NCBI GenBank assembly: GCA_963693085.1 | Contig: OY856413.1 | Location: 471,884,879 to 471,948,878 of the forward strand | Length of the DNA: 64,000 nucleotides | Direction of reading: 5' to 3' | Source of the DNA: Alisma plantago-aquatica | Lineage: Eukaryota > Streptophyta > Magnoliopsida > Alismatales > Alismataceae | In this document: one piece after another, positions 11,988 to 23,928 of the stretch | How the letters are laid out: each line of letters starts with the position of its first letter | How positions within the stretch are numbered: position 1 is the first letter of the stretch | The notes under the pieces: model-generated | The model's database searches: none | Told to the model about the DNA's origin: nothing | Seen by the model: the letters and a program-made list of their open reading frames with translations, nothing else | Position numbers and translations under genes: made by a program

Positions 11988-14958
11988 TGTTACAACCTCA
12001 ATTTTTGGGTTTATATGGTTTGAAATGCAATTTCTCAAATAAAGTGTATGATTATGAAAATTGTATGATTTAAGTACTTTGAATGGATTTCTTTGATAAT
12101 AATCCTTTTTGCATGAATGTTTTCATGGGCCTTATTGAGTAATAAGCCCAAGGTGTTTAAAAGAGAATAATGATGAAAATATATCTCATAATAAATTAAG
12201 AAAGATAATTATAAAGTGCCATGTATAACTTTTTGGTGTGCCAAATAAGTTAATTGTAACCAATAGTGGATATATGTATTACCATGTTGGGGAGATGTTG
12301 AATAAAACCATGCATGTGTTCCCTATGAATATTTGTAATTACGATAAGAGAGAAAAGAGATTAATAAATTAAAAGGAAGAAAAATATAAATCTTTGGAGG
12401 GGCCATCCTTTTTGTGCTCGTGGAAAGGAGGTAACAGATTTGGAAATTACTTTTTAGATGAATATACTTTATATAACCATGAGGAAAAGGAAAGAAAAAA
12501 ATAATGTATTGACTACTTACCAAATAAGAGTCCTCACCAACCACGTACAACTTGGGGTTCATACTACTAATCCCTAACCCTAGAACTATATAAACAGTTG
12601 TACAACAAAGAGATCATTGACCCCATTATCTTCACCTTCCCAAGAAACCAATCCCCTATCTTGTATTGCAGCAGTCAAGGATGTGGTGGACAGGTTCTTC
12701 CTCCACGATCACAACTGGTCATGGACCATGATGACGCTACTTTATTATGAGTAGACATCCAAGGAACGATAGAGAGGATGGAGCATGCCGCTCTCCTAGT
12801 ACTGTAGATGTATGAAGGCCTGGGAAAGGTCCCTGCTCGTATGCACAACTGGCGCCCACCGTTAGAATAGTGGAAAAGACCAACAATGTGTTTCTACACA
12901 GGGAAAGGAATCTACCAGACTGGATTTGCACCACACTGGATCATGAAAGAAGAAATATATCAATGAGAGTGGAGGGTAGAACCTCGGTTTGGCGTCTCAT
13001 CCACTGCATCAGAAGCGTGGCAATAAGTGGTCAGGACAATTTGTGCGTGTGGGAGCAGTAGACTAGGGAGGATGAGGATCTCTGACAGAATCGGATGGGC
13101 AAGGGAAGGAGGTCGGACCTCGTGCCTTTGGTATTTAGCTGCTTGATGGAGAGTTGGGTGGTGACGACACAGGTCCCCCAAGCCCAGGCATTGTGTGGAT
13201 CAGTGACGTTGCAAGAAGGAAGATGAGTGCGTGCCAAAAGACAAACCTGACCCTTGTGTCTACAGATCAAGATTAGCGAGGAAGGGCAGAAGGGCCTTTT
13301 GAGGGTTTACTTAAAGCGCTGACCAGCATGGCACGTACGCTGAGGTGGCTTCAGCTCGTTGGTCAACCCTATTGCGCAGACCAAAGGAGTGAGGTAAGGA
13401 TATGTTGACGTGTCACGCTAGGATTGGTCCGGTTAGATTTAATATTGTAAATCTTCTAGAAATAGTTTGGTAACTCGGACTACAATAAGTTATATATGAA
13501 AATTTATCAGATAATACAAGGAATTTAATAAAAATATAATTGAAGCCTAAATCTGCCTGAAATTTGAAAAGTGTTTAAAGTTGTCATCCTTAATGGTTTA
13601 ATTAATGAAAAACCCCTAAGATTTGATGATTTTCTTTGGATACTTTAAGCCAATACTAACATGTTGTTAATAAAGGGAAGATTTATATATATAAAAGATG
13701 ATCTTTGTACATAATTGGCTTAATTTAGGGTTTCATATGTATAAAGTGTACTAATGGTTTTAGAAACCCTAATCTAGGTGTTTATGACTTTTAATGAGTT
13801 ATATTTTGAAATCCTACGTATGAGATGAAGTTAGATTGATCCTAAGCCAAATTGGTAATAAAGAGGCTTTAATGTGAATAATTTATTAATTAGGGTTTTG
13901 TACATAGAAAATTTGTTTTACGGTTTGTTAACCTAAAAAGGTAAACATTGAGAAATAAATCTAGGAAACCTTAAAGAAACCCAAATTCAACCTAGAAACC
14001 ATAGAAGGGATTCCCAAGTCATTAAAATGAGTTTATGATAAGTATGTCGTAATTAGGTCATACATGTTTTTCAAGATTCAGTGGTGCTTGTGTGATTGGC
14101 TTGATTGGTTGATTGGATTACCTGATTGGATTGGACTATGCTTGTTCTTTGATATTTTTAAATCATGTATGTGTTTATTTTATGATTACTCTCTTTAGTT
14201 TCACGGAGATTCCTAAGGTTTCATCGATTGCATGAAAATAACTACTTGGATGACTTTATTTTCTACAATCTATAAAGTGACTATGATTATTACAATGTAA
14301 ATATATATGACTTTCCTAAACCAACATACCATCTTTGGATGTAACATTTAAGAGGACCAAGCCCCTAAGGGAAGGTTATAGGTGGTCAAGTCCCGAAGGG
14401 AAGACCACAGGGCACCTAGAGAGATGACCCATAAGGTACCAAGCTCAGGATGGAGAAGGTAGCCTAAAGTCCATTGTAAGGACTAAACCCTAAGATAGGG
14501 TATCCCAGAGGATGAGTAAAAGTGGTTGGGAAGTCATATTGAAAATGTAATCTTAGATTGTTAACAACTATTTTATGTAATTAGCTTGTTATGAAATATG
14601 TGCATGTTATTGGTTGCCACCACATACCAGTATATTCTTTATACTAATCGATGTTTTGTTTGTCAGCATTTTAGGAATACTTAAAAAAGGACAAATAATA
14701 AACTGATATTTGAAGAATAAAGCTAATTAAAGCAAGTAGGATATAGTTAGGTAGAACTCTACATTGGGTAAAGTTTCAATCTCCTATTTTTTAAAGGTAA
14801 GTCAAAAGTAATTTTTTATCCTATTTTAAGTTTAGTCTTTGGTAGAATTTATTAATTAATTTTTATTATTTGCAAAACCATTGATCCTTTTTTAGGATAG
14901 TAGCTCTATCTTCTTGGTATTTCTTAATTGGGGGTTACCAGAAAGTGGGGTCATTACA
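11988..14958 (+). repeat. LTR-B, 5' copy (2971 bp)
   Basis: Starts TGTTACAACC and ends ...CATTACA, two bases before a degenerate primer site (TGATATCAGA). The first ~590 bp match 29367-29962. The preceding five bases are AAAGT. A TATA box (TATATAAA, 12587-12594) marks a likely transcription start. The stretch 12640-13400 is more GC-rich, as in LTR-I. No gene is credible inside it. Confidence 0.82.
12587..12594 (+). promoter_or_regulatory. TATA box of LTR-B
   Basis: TATATAAA, 600 bp into the LTR. In the truncated second LTR the homologous position is just past the breakpoint and is lost. Confidence 0.55.
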
Positions 14959-14960
14959 AT

Positions 14961-14972
14961 TGATATCAGATC
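14961..14972 (+). other. Degenerate primer binding site of element B
   Basis: TGATATCAGATC, two bases after the LTR end, versus the usual TGGTATCAGAGC; two transitions. Confidence 0.6.
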
Positions 14973-17900
14973 ATGGTTTTCCATTTAATCTCTAATAATT
15001 ATTAAATTTCACAAACTCTTTAGAGAACAAGGGAGTTATTGGAGGATTGTCCAAAGATGGAGGTGTCTAGAAAAGGATCACAATCCAGGGGTTGGAAAAT
15101 TTTTCCTCCGCCCTGCTAATCGGTCTACAAGGACTCTCGGATTCTGGGTGACTGTCTGGCTAAAATCGGAGGATTTGACTCGAAATAAGATACCTCTAGG
15201 TTTTCTCTCATCTGTCTTTGTCCCTTCTCTACCCCGTTCATTGAATAACTTTAAGGGGTCATGGTTTCTCTCTCTCTAACCCCTCCTGAGTTTTGGGGTT
15301 AAATATAATAAGGATTAAGGAATCCTCCATCAAATAATAAAAAGCATGTAAGAAATATGTCATGGACATAAGTCTAAATGATGAAACTTAGACTGAGTTT
15401 AGTTACATGCTTAAGTTGCATGGCATCTGTTGCTATACCCTTGGATACCCCTCAAGAGAACACTGAGATTAGACCATCTCGTAGGAAGATGAGTGAGGGA
15501 TAGCCTTGGAGGAGGAAGCCTCCAGGAAGACGAAGAGACTTGACGCATCCTCTGAGGATGATGCTCAATCCAAAACCTTAAGGGCTGGATAGAGAAAGAG
15601 AATACACAATGAATTGGATATCATTGTTGACCATGCATGTATGTACATGGGTTAGACATGCATGCTTTCCATAGAGGTTTTGAGTATGCATGAGAAACAT
15701 AGACTATGTGTGGTTGTTTGACTGCTAGTACCTTGTGGTGACCCGACCTTGGGTGGGTCATACTGATTAGGGGTGAGGGATGGCTCCCTCATTGAGAAGG
15801 TTAGTGGTGACCATATAGGAACCCTAACGGGCATATATGAGAAGAAAAGAGGCATGCACCTATGTAGAAGTGAGTAGCAGTAAGGCTAGAAGTAGGTTTT
15901 AGACCTGAGCTAGAGGGGTTATGCCTAATAGTCTATGGGATAGGCATGTAGAGCTTTGGATGGTTTTGGCCGGACATAAGTTTTGATATTATGTTTCACC
16001 TAGGTAGGGATAGATGTGTATCCTTAAGAGCTTGACACAACTTCTGAGAGAGAATCTCTAGTGGTAGGACTAGTTATAGGGTGGGCTCTAGAGAGAGAGT
16101 GAGACCCAAATAAAGAAGGTTGGAAACATAGACTATAAGGCATGAGGAATCACGAGAAGGTTTGGTAAGATGTGGCCTAGAAAAGATGACCCTGAGTAGA
16201 TGTGTGGAGTTGCTTCATGCATAATCCAAAGAGGTTGTTGTACCTTAGATACCTATAGAGGGACCAAACCCTAGAAAAGAGAAAGAGGCTTTTAGTACAG
16301 ACCTATAGATGGTATGAGTGCCTACCTTTTAGGTGTAGGAAAGGGAGTTCCAAAGACCCTAAAGAGGTATGGTATGATAACAAGTTGTGAGGCCTTGCAC
16401 TCAGTTGGTTGTCCTTTTGTAGGACTCTAAGGGTTGTCCACGTGGAAGAGGAAGTATATGCCATATCATGTATAGAATTGGTTCATGTTTGAGCAGTTGA
16501 GCGTGCAATTAGACAGTTGATGCATAAGAGATGAACTTGGGGTTCCTAGACCAAAAAGGGAAAGTAGTAGTACCTGGTGCACATAATAATCACGAGACTG
16601 AGTGAGTTCATAAGGAATTAAGTGTGGCACCCCCTCATGTGGTATAGAAAAAGGAAACCCCACTCGAACTGAGATATACATTTGATGAACCACTCACACA
16701 GGTTGGTGACTTATGTATGTATGATTTTGGTCCAACCTTGAGAAATGATGAATGAGTATGACATACCAAGTAACTTAGAATGGTGTAATAGATTGTCTTC
16801 TTGCTAACCACGTGCATAGGTATCCAGATAGGAGCTATGCATATACATGATGATACATGCTTTGAATGCAAGAACGTTTTATTACCTTTGTTGCTATCAA
16901 GTGATGGTTTTCTTCTATCTTGGGAAGTAACCCTTCATGTTGGGGTGAGCACCCACTCTTGTTTAGGTTTAAGGTAACCTAAGAGGTTACTTATAAGATC
17001 TTGATGAGCTAAGTGTAAGGGCACATAGTATGAGCATGAATCTATAGACCCCTATGTGACCATCTCTAAGGGGCATGAGGATATGTTGCCATAGAGGTAA
17101 TTTGTATGGGACCACACCGAGTTAAGTAGGTCACCATGATTCCTAGGAAGAGATGTAAGTTTAACCATGAGTGCCCAGAGAGATGATGGATATTTGGGTG
17201 AGGATTCAATTTTGAGATGTGTTGTGATAAAATCCTAAGTCAATACCAAGGTCAGTAAGGGATAAGACCGATGGCAGTAGGAGTTGTCTGTTACCTGGAT
17301 GCATAAGACCATAGGGTCAGGAGGTAACATCTACCTTTGCCTGAGGACCATGGGTTAGGAGGTTAGTCACCTTCATGAGTTCATGGGCCTAAGGGGTAAA
17401 TGTGAAAGTCACTCTCTAGATGCATATGGGTAAGATCACCCCAAAAGTACCGACACCCTAGAGACCTTGAGGAAATGACTAGGGATTGTACATAAGAGAG
17501 TTGTTATGACCCAAAAGTGATGGGAAAAATCTTCCCATGGGTGTAGACACATAATGGCGATGTTCATGGTGTGGAGTCATGATTAGTGCATTTCAACTTA
17601 AAGTGGAAAGTGTAATGTGATGTGTGATGCACCATCTCTACTCTTGAAACAGGATGAACTATGTATTTGGACTACAGCCAAATTCTTATTTCATCTTGTT
17701 ATGGGTGTGAGAGATAGGACAAAACTCATGCCATATACTAAGGTAAAGGTGATATGAGTTGAAACCTTTCTTTGATAATTGAGGATGGAAGAGGTACCAC
17801 ACCCTTTTGAGAGTATTTTAGATAGATGGTTTGGAAGTATAAGGAGAACAAGGATAATATGAGAACATACCTATCCAGTGTAGTTTGGAATCTTTGAGTT

Positions 17901-18366
17901 ACCAATTTGGGTATGATAATCAAGATGATGGAGGCAAGAGCTCAAAGTTTTCTTGACTCAGACAGACCTCAACCCGAGACATGGATGATGAGCGGAGCAT
18001 ATGAAGGTTTATGTCTCCACCATTACCTAGCACATAAGGAAGCTAATACGGTAACAAGATGTTCTCAGCTAGAAATAGCTTAGGTGTATAGTAGTCTTGT
18101 CTAGCTAGTAGAGAGAGAGCTGAAAGAGGTTTCTAGGTGGACCCTATGACCACTGTAAGACTAGATATGTGTGGTTAACATCCAGATACAACTAGAATTG
18201 TTGGTCAAGTTGGTGGTTGCCCAGTTAGCTAGCCCAGAGTTTGATGAGATAAAAGGTTTGTTAGAGGAACCTTAGATGCACCTTTTAGGAAAAGAAGGTG
18301 GTGAAATCCACTATTAGAGTGTTTTAGGGTTTCTGAGGATTCACCATAAGAGAATTATGTCATAAA
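14973..18366 (+). pseudogene. Element B gag-pol region, unrecognisable part
   Basis: About 3.4 kb where gag, protease, RT and RNase H should lie, between the primer site and the recognisable integrase. I could not identify these domains by eye; only short frames remain open. Position is the only evidence. Confidence 0.4.
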
Positions 18367-18944
18367 AGAAGCTCATGATTCTAGATACACTGTACACCCT
18401 GGTACTACCAAGATGGTTAAGGTTTGCAATGGTACCTTGAAGGCCTCGAATGAACAAGTATATAGCGGTGCATGTAGCCAGTGGTCATACATGCCAGAGG
18501 GTGAAGGATGAACGCCAGTAACCCAGTGGATAGCTACATATGATGAGGAGTTTGAAGAGGAAATGGGAGTAGATCACCATGGACAATATGGTTGGTCTCC
18601 CTTAGACCAGGAGAGGTCATGTTGCTATATGGGTTATGGTAGACCACCTTACCAAGATGGAACCTTCCCTTGCCTATGAGAGCACTGCCAGTGTGACAGA
18701 TTCGGTTGAACCCTATATATGGGAGAGATATAGTTTAACTGCACAGTGATCTTAATTCAAAATTTCTTGAGCATGGCCCTAAGTTCTCTTCCATGTTGTC
18801 AAAGTAGGTACTTGAAGGACTCGATACTAGATTGAAGATTAGTACATCATATAACCCCTGGTTTATGGATAGACAAGAGAGCATGATCCAGACATTAGAA
18901 GGTCTGATAAGAGCATATGTACTCATTTTGAGTGATTTGTGGAA
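18367..18944 (+). pseudogene. Element B integrase, first part
   Basis: Gypsy integrase in order: an H2C2 zinc-binding block (AHDSRYTVHPGTTKMV, 18371-18420, then VHVASGHTCQRVK near 18470-18510), a core start (KRKWE.ITMDNMVGLP, 18555-18602), GHVAIWVMVDHLTKME (18615-18663), then LDTRLKISTSYNPW near 18820 and MIQTLEGLIRAYVL (18884-18925). Stops interrupt several blocks and a frame change is needed. The reading is cut at 18949 by element C and resumes at 28674. Confidence 0.85.
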
Positions 18945-19299
18945 GAAGTTGTTGGATCAATGGGCTCTAGAAGGGGGGGTTGAATAGAGCTTAACAAACT
19001 TCACAAAAGTGATTAGGCCACCAAATTATATTAAGTGCAGAACTTAAACCAAAATAGCAATTTGATGTCCTAGACTAGCATACAAAGCAAGGATAAGAGA
19101 CAAGGATTAGCATGCACTTGGACAGGTGGTTTAGAGTGGTTCCTTGTCCTAAACTTAGGAGCAAGTCAGTCCACTACCTAGAGTTGGTTAGGCTCTAGGA
19201 TTTGTAACTTGGTCTTTTTATATATATCACACAATAAGATTACAAGCTACAACAACCAACCATCCAAGGACTTATATATCAAGCCAAGATCTTCTACCT

Positions 19300-19400
19300 C
19301 ACCAAGGACTTACCCACCAAGCAAGTAGTCTTCAGCCTTCTTCAAAGGACTTACCCACTCTTGCTCTAGTCTTCGGCCTTGCAGGATTTACCTATCTTGC
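19300..19400 (-). repeat. Splice-donor-like GGGTAAGTCC units in LTR-C
   Basis: On minus, GGGTAAGTCC occurs twice (centred at 19310 and 19351) and a weaker GGTAAATCC once (near 19388), inside GAAGAC...GTAAGTCCTTGG repeats in the R/U5 part. The same units occur in LTR-C's other copy (27486 and 27527) and in LTR-H. Confidence 0.65.
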
Positions 19401-19765
19401 TTGAGCTTTGCCTTGCACCTCTCCTTCACTTGGAGAGCTTTAGCACCTTCCTCCTTCACTCGGAGGCCTGGAGCAGCTAGCCTTCTTCTCCTTCACTCGG
19501 AGAAGAACAGCAACCTTCTTCTCTTTCACTCGGAGAAGAAACTTCAATCAATCTTCATAGGGAATGGAGATGGGAGAAGTAGAAAGGAGAGCTTTACAAC
19601 ATTACAAATGATAGCTCTCATACATGGGTACCTAACTCACTCATACTCACGAATTTGCTTTGAAGGTAGAGAGAGAAAGGGGCTCAAAGGATTAGAAACC
19701 ACTCAACTAAGGCTAGGACCAAGCATATGTGAATGAGCAACCTTGGAATGAAGTCCAAGAGGTCC

Positions 19766-19773
19766 TATTTATA
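19766..19773 (-). promoter_or_regulatory. TATA box of LTR-C (3' copy)
   Basis: TATAAATA on minus, about 140 bp downstream of the palindrome cluster. The block around it (TATAAATAGGACC, then CTTCATTCCAAGGTTG) is nearly the same in LTR-H at 49090-49128. Confidence 0.7.
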
Positions 19774-19907
19774 GTTGAGGGTGTCCCTTTGAGGTTGGGA
19801 GAGTTAAGGGGCACAAAATAGCCGTTTTACAACTTGCAACGGATCTATTTTGAGTTCCACCTACTTCTCCAATGGTTGGAATTGCTTTTTCTGCATTCCA
19901 GTACAGT

Positions 19908-20168
19908 CTGATCGGCCGAGTTCCAATAAAGGTAATTCGGCCGAACCACTAAAAGACAAGGTTGAAAGATAGACTGTCGGTCGAGTTCCCTTGGAGAAAC
20001 TCAGCCGATCGGTCGACTTTCATCTTGGACCGATCAGTGGATCGGCTGAGTTTCCCAGCATAGAAACTCGACCGAACAGGAATCGGCTGAGTTGGTAACT
20101 CGGCCGATTGCCACAAAAATCCCAGAATATATGGATCGGCCGAGTTTGGAATTCGGCCGACAAAATCC
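19908..20168. promoter_or_regulatory. AACTCGGCCGA palindrome cluster in LTR-C (3' copy)
   Basis: About a dozen half-sites of AACTCGGCCGA / TCGGCCGAGTT in both orientations, several paired head to head, in the U3 upstream of the TATA box. The same cluster lies at 28087-28347 in the other LTR and, as a second set, at 22979-23118 inside the element. Confidence 0.85.
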
Positions 20169-20489
20169 CTGTTATGGGTATTTTGGAATTTTCGTAAAAC
20201 TGTACAAATGATGGATTTTTGAGTCCCAATCATTTTATCCATCTTAGTTACAATACAAAACATGAGTATAAGTGATTACATCAATTGTTCTAAGCCTACA
20301 AGGGCTATTTCACAAAACGGTCAAAAGTCACATGTTTTGCATGTGTTGGATGAGTAGCTTTTGAGTTGAATGTGATTCTTTTCTGTACCTAATGTCTGAA
20401 ACAATCTCAAATAGATTTGTTAGATACATATGAATGGAATGGTTAAGTCATTATCAAAATATGGGCAATGTGCGACACCTAGGTCAACA

Positions 20490-20504
20490 TTCTCCCCCTT
20501 TTTG
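20490..20504 (-). other. Polypurine tract of element C
   Basis: On minus CAAAAAGGGGGAGAA directly precedes the 3' LTR. It primes plus-strand DNA synthesis in LTR retrotransposons, and the sequence is of Sirevirus type. Confidence 0.85.
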
Positions 20505-21111
20505 ACAATGAAAAACCATTCCTCAACATATTGAAAAGAATGTGAAAATTATACCTTTTCTTAGGGAATTGCAAGGGGATGCAAAGATGATCAATTTGTA
20601 GTGCTCCCCCTCAATTCATGCTTACTCATTCCTGCATGGTTAGTTAAAAAAAAACAAGCAACCACAGCACATATGTATATTATATGATTCTAAGCAAGTC
20701 TAGATGCATTTCAGTTAATAGACAAGAAAAGAACCATACAAGCAATAAATTCAATATGATTGAGCTTTTTCTCCCCCTTTGTCATCTCAAAAAGGCAGAG
20801 GGGTAGAGGAGCATAAAAGCAAGGTCTTCTCCATAGAGAAACCAAAAACACTCAATCAGACACTCCATAGAAAGACAGAGGAACACCAAGATAAACAATG
20901 AAATCATGCATTATCAAAATATGGAAAACACTACAAGATAGACCATACAAAGTGTTCCCATAAGCCATAAAACAAAACGACACGGATAGCATAGAGTAGA
21001 AATAGTACAACTCAGATGATGTGCCTAATGTATATAGTACAATCATAGTCCAAAGAGATATAGCATGGTCATCCGAGACTAAAACTAGATACATCAGCCA
21101 CCTAAGCGAAA
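20505..21111 (-). other. Element C 3' untranslated region
   Basis: About 600 bp between the accessory ORF and the polypurine tract. Two more purine blocks on minus (near 20607, GAGGGGGAG; near 20770, AAAGGGGGAG) resemble the polypurine tract. No gene is seen. Confidence 0.6.
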
Positions 21112-22787
21112 CTACTCTATGTCTACATCATCAACAGCAGCATTGATGTCCTCATCTGGCCGGTAGTCCTCATCGCCATCATCAGAAGGAGGAGCAGCAG
21201 CCTGTGTAGCCTCGTCAGCATCTTGGTCATCATCCTCATCATCAGCATCAGTCGCAGTAGCCTCGTTGTCTTCATCAGCATCAGGCATATCCTCATCTGG
21301 AGGACTAGAAGCACGCCCGAGCCACCTCGCACTCTGCTCGGACCAAGACATGCCTAGAGCATGTAACTCATAGGCAACCTCAAGGGGAGGAGCAGTAGAG
21401 GTGTACTGGGCCAAGATCTCCGACAGACGACCACCTGGAAGCGCCAAAACCGGGGAAGGGTATCCACCTACAGAGGGCTCAGCGGAAGCAGAAAAGGGTG
21501 GAGCAGGGTGAAACTGACTGTACGCGTAAGAAGCGTAGTCACCACCGGGGTAAGGCGAGTAGGTGGGATAAGGCTGTGGGCAGGATATATGCATGGAAGA
21601 CATGATGTGGCAAAGATCCTGATGGAGGTGTTTTTGGACCTGCATGTTGTACGCTTGCTGGTGCATGAGATACCCCATGAGGGCCTCATTTGAAACATGG
21701 AAATCAGCAAAGGCAGGCTGGGGTGGAGGCTGGAAGGAAGGCTCAGGTGGAGGTGGTGCAGCTGAGGAGGGTGGAGGTGTAGCAGAGGAGGGTGGAGGTG
21801 CAGTAGAGGAGGGTGGAGGTGTAGCAGAGGAGGGTGGAGGTGCAGCAGAGGAAGATGATGCACCAGGGGTAGGAACACTCTTCAGAAGAGTGGTCTCACT
21901 GATATAAACGCCTTTGCGATCAGGGCGGTAGAGGATATCGGCAAAGAGGGATTTACCAGTTGCGTGCTGGAAAAGACCACAAATAAGGGCAGGATATGGA
22001 AGATGTGTGCCCTTTGTGTTCTTCCCGGAGTCAAAACAGGTCATATGATGGAGGATGTAACGGGCCCATTTGACTCCTTAATTCTTCAGCAGAAGATACA
22101 TCATAACCGCCGTATTCTCGGCAATGTCCGTTTGATTCTTTTTAGGATGGACATTGCAGCTCAAGATAAACGCCAAGACGCGGTAAGGAGCAGAAAGGGC
22201 GGAGGAAGGCAAAGTACCCTTTTTCTATAAGGAAAGTTGGGTTGCTTGAGAAATTTGTGGATGTCAGTCAAGTCAACCTCAATTGCCTTATAAACATCAT
22301 TGGGGTAAAGAAGATCAAGGTAATGAGGATAGTCGGCGATCCAAGATGTCGTGCCAACATTTCCATGGAGATATAGATTGAAAGAACGCTCAGTGATATG
22401 GAAAGGTTTACCAGAAATCATGGACGTCAACACAATAGAAGTGTCCGCGGATGGGACCAAAGAGTCATAGTTCCAACGCAAATTGGCGTAGAACTCACGG
22501 ACAGCTTTGGAACTATATTTCAAATTGTGGAAGCGGGCATCCTCTATGCAAAACGCCTCAAGGTGATGGGTTCGAAGGATTTGACAAGCTTCAAAGAGGT
22601 CAGCGTGAAAGCTATTGGGTTGATGTAGAGCTCGAAAAGGGAAGGGAGTGTGAGGAAGGAGCTCTTGGTAACGAGAAACAGCAGCTTGGTCAATGAAAGA
22701 GAGATTTTCGAACACTATATACCTTGGAGCAAGGGGGGTCGCCATAGTAGGGGCAGGGACGGCTCTTTTCCGTCGTTGGGACCTCAT
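21112..22787 (-). pseudogene. 3' accessory ORF of element C (putative plant transposon protein type)
   Basis: One ORF after pol, in the position of the env-like gene of some Sireviruses. The start is the ATG at 22787 (MRSQRRKRAVP, a basic, possibly nuclear-targeting start). The first ~190 residues resemble the 'putative plant transposon protein' domain (I associate it with PF20167; not searched). From 22044 follow the domain end, a Pro/Ser-rich repeat (PPPSSA, about 21880-21740), a Tyr/Pro-rich part and a strongly acidic tail ending at 21112. It is broken by one frameshift near 22220 and one TAA near 22079; across these two lesions the family pattern continues. No signal peptide or membrane segment is evident, so an envelope role is not supported. 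Confidence 0.75.
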
Positions 22788-22978
22788 GGAGAGGAGAAGG
22801 AGGAAAGAGAGCCGAGCTGCATGGGGAGATAAGGCAGACGAAACCCCAAGAACAGCAGGAACCAAGAAACAAGGTCGATCGGAGGTGAAATCGGCTGGAA
22901 CGAGGGAAGAGAGGACCAGGGTTAGGGAGGGTCGGGGGTTACGGCTAGGGTTCGGTCGACTTTGCTCTAGTTGAGAGG

Positions 22979-23118
22979 GAGAAAGTCGGCCGATTCCTAT
23001 ATATATAAAACCAGTCTGCCGCCGATCGGTCGAGTTTGGGAAATGGAAACTCGGCCGATCGAGCGCACAGGTACCCTGAATCTCGACCGTTCGGCCGAGT
23101 TGGAAACTCGGCCGACCA
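22979..23118 (-). promoter_or_regulatory. Internal promoter-like cassette upstream of the accessory ORF of C
   Basis: Five to seven AACTCGGCCGA-type half-sites (22985-23118) and, within them, a TATA box on minus (TTTTATATATATAGG, 23010-22996), 209-223 bp before the ATG at 22787. The palindromes are those of LTR-C, so the cassette repeats the U3 layout. Promoter function is inferred. Confidence 0.65.
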
Positions 23119-23376
23119 AAACCCTGAAGAGGAAAAACTGAAGTTCTAGCCCTAGCCTCAAATGACCGAATGCAATTTTTCTTTTTGGTCTAGTTTGTAT
23201 ATTAAGTATATTTAGGCACATTCCCATCATCATAGGGTACTATTTGTCGATTAAAACCCGATTTGCGAGAAAAAGCCCGAAAAAGAGATAGAAACTAGAG
23301 AAAATTTAGCAAAAACAAGCATTTTGAGCAATCAAAGCATTTATAAGCAAGAGCAACACATACAAGATGTAACCAA
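23119..23376 (-). other. Spacer between RNase H and the accessory-ORF promoter in element C
   Basis: About 260 bp, non-coding and AT-rich, with no feature recognised. Confidence 0.5.
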
Positions 23377-23928
23377 CTAATTAGAGAGCAATTCAATATC
23401 ATCAAGAGAAATTATGAGCAATTTTGATCTAATAAAATTAAATTGTTCTCTAGCAAGTGGTTTAGTGAAAATATCGGCCAACTGATTTTCCGTATCCACA
23501 TGTGTGATATAAATATCCTTTTTGACAATGTGGTCACGGAGAAAATGATGGTGAACTTCTATGTGTTTAGCTCTACTATGCAATATTGGATTATAAGAAA
23601 GATTGATTGCACTAGTATTATCACAGTAAATAGGAGAAGCATCAAAATGAATGTTAAAGTCTTGGAGCATTTGCTTCATCCATAGGACCTGGGCACAACA
23701 ACTTCCGGCTGCAATGTACTCAGCTTCGGTAGTTGATAATGCCACTGTGCTCTGTTTCTTGGAGAACCAAGACACCAAGCATGGTCCCAAGAGGAAGCAA
23801 GTGCCACTTGTGCACTTTCTATCAATCAAGCAACCTGCGTAGTCAGCATCACTATATGCCACAAGAGTAAAGTCCCTTGACTTAGGGTACCATAGTCCAA
23901 AATTTGGAGTTTTGGCTAAGTACCTCAA
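23377..23928 (-). pseudogene. Element C RNase H (copia pol C-terminus)
   Basis: Ty1/copia RNase H, which removes RNA from the RNA:DNA hybrid. Visible motifs: YSDADYAGC near the start, SWFSKKQSTVALSTTEAEY (third acidic site), YCDNTSAINL, HSRAKHIEVHHHFLRD and a terminal QLADIFTKPL. It is separated from RT by a 1-bp frameshift at about 23928-23931; RT's ...AVKRI is followed by LRYLAKTP in the next frame. All the catalytic acids I can place are present. Without the frameshift it would join RT as one polyprotein. Confidence 0.9.

Larger units (their letters stand above)
18950..20489 (-). repeat. LTR-C, 3' copy (1540 bp)
   Basis: Plus-strand ends TGTTGG...GTCAACA. It matches 27128-28668 with one 1-bp indel (near 20384) and about 20 substitutions. 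On minus it holds a palindrome cluster, then a TATA box, then repeated splice-donor-like units. An ATG-started open frame on + (19401-19736) is carried by both LTRs and is antisense to the element, so it is not called as a gene. Confidence 0.95.

Noticed and set aside
12737..13270. Several 60-80 codon frames in a GC-richer patch
   Set aside because: Inside LTR-B, downstream of its TATA box; no motif, and the patch is the counterpart of that in LTR-I.
14973..18366. Host gene or separate element between LTR-B and the integrase
   Set aside because: Spacing fits decayed gypsy gag-pol and no alternative coding signal is found, though the domains themselves could not be recognised.
19401..19736. 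111-codon frame present in both LTR-C copies (also 27579-27914), and the 104-codon minus frames nearby
   Set aside because: They duplicate only because the LTR is duplicated; they run through leader repeats and palindromes and show no domain.
21123..21907. Leu-, His- or Gly-rich frames over the accessory ORF of C
   Set aside because: Frame shadows of the Pro/Ser repeat and acidic tail of the real minus-strand ORF.
21112..22787. True retroviral envelope gene
   Set aside because: Position is env-like, but no signal peptide, membrane span or glycoprotein pattern is visible.
22161..22865. Start of the C accessory ORF at 22865
   Set aside because: That codon is TTG; the first ATG in frame is at 22787 and begins a plausible basic N-terminus.
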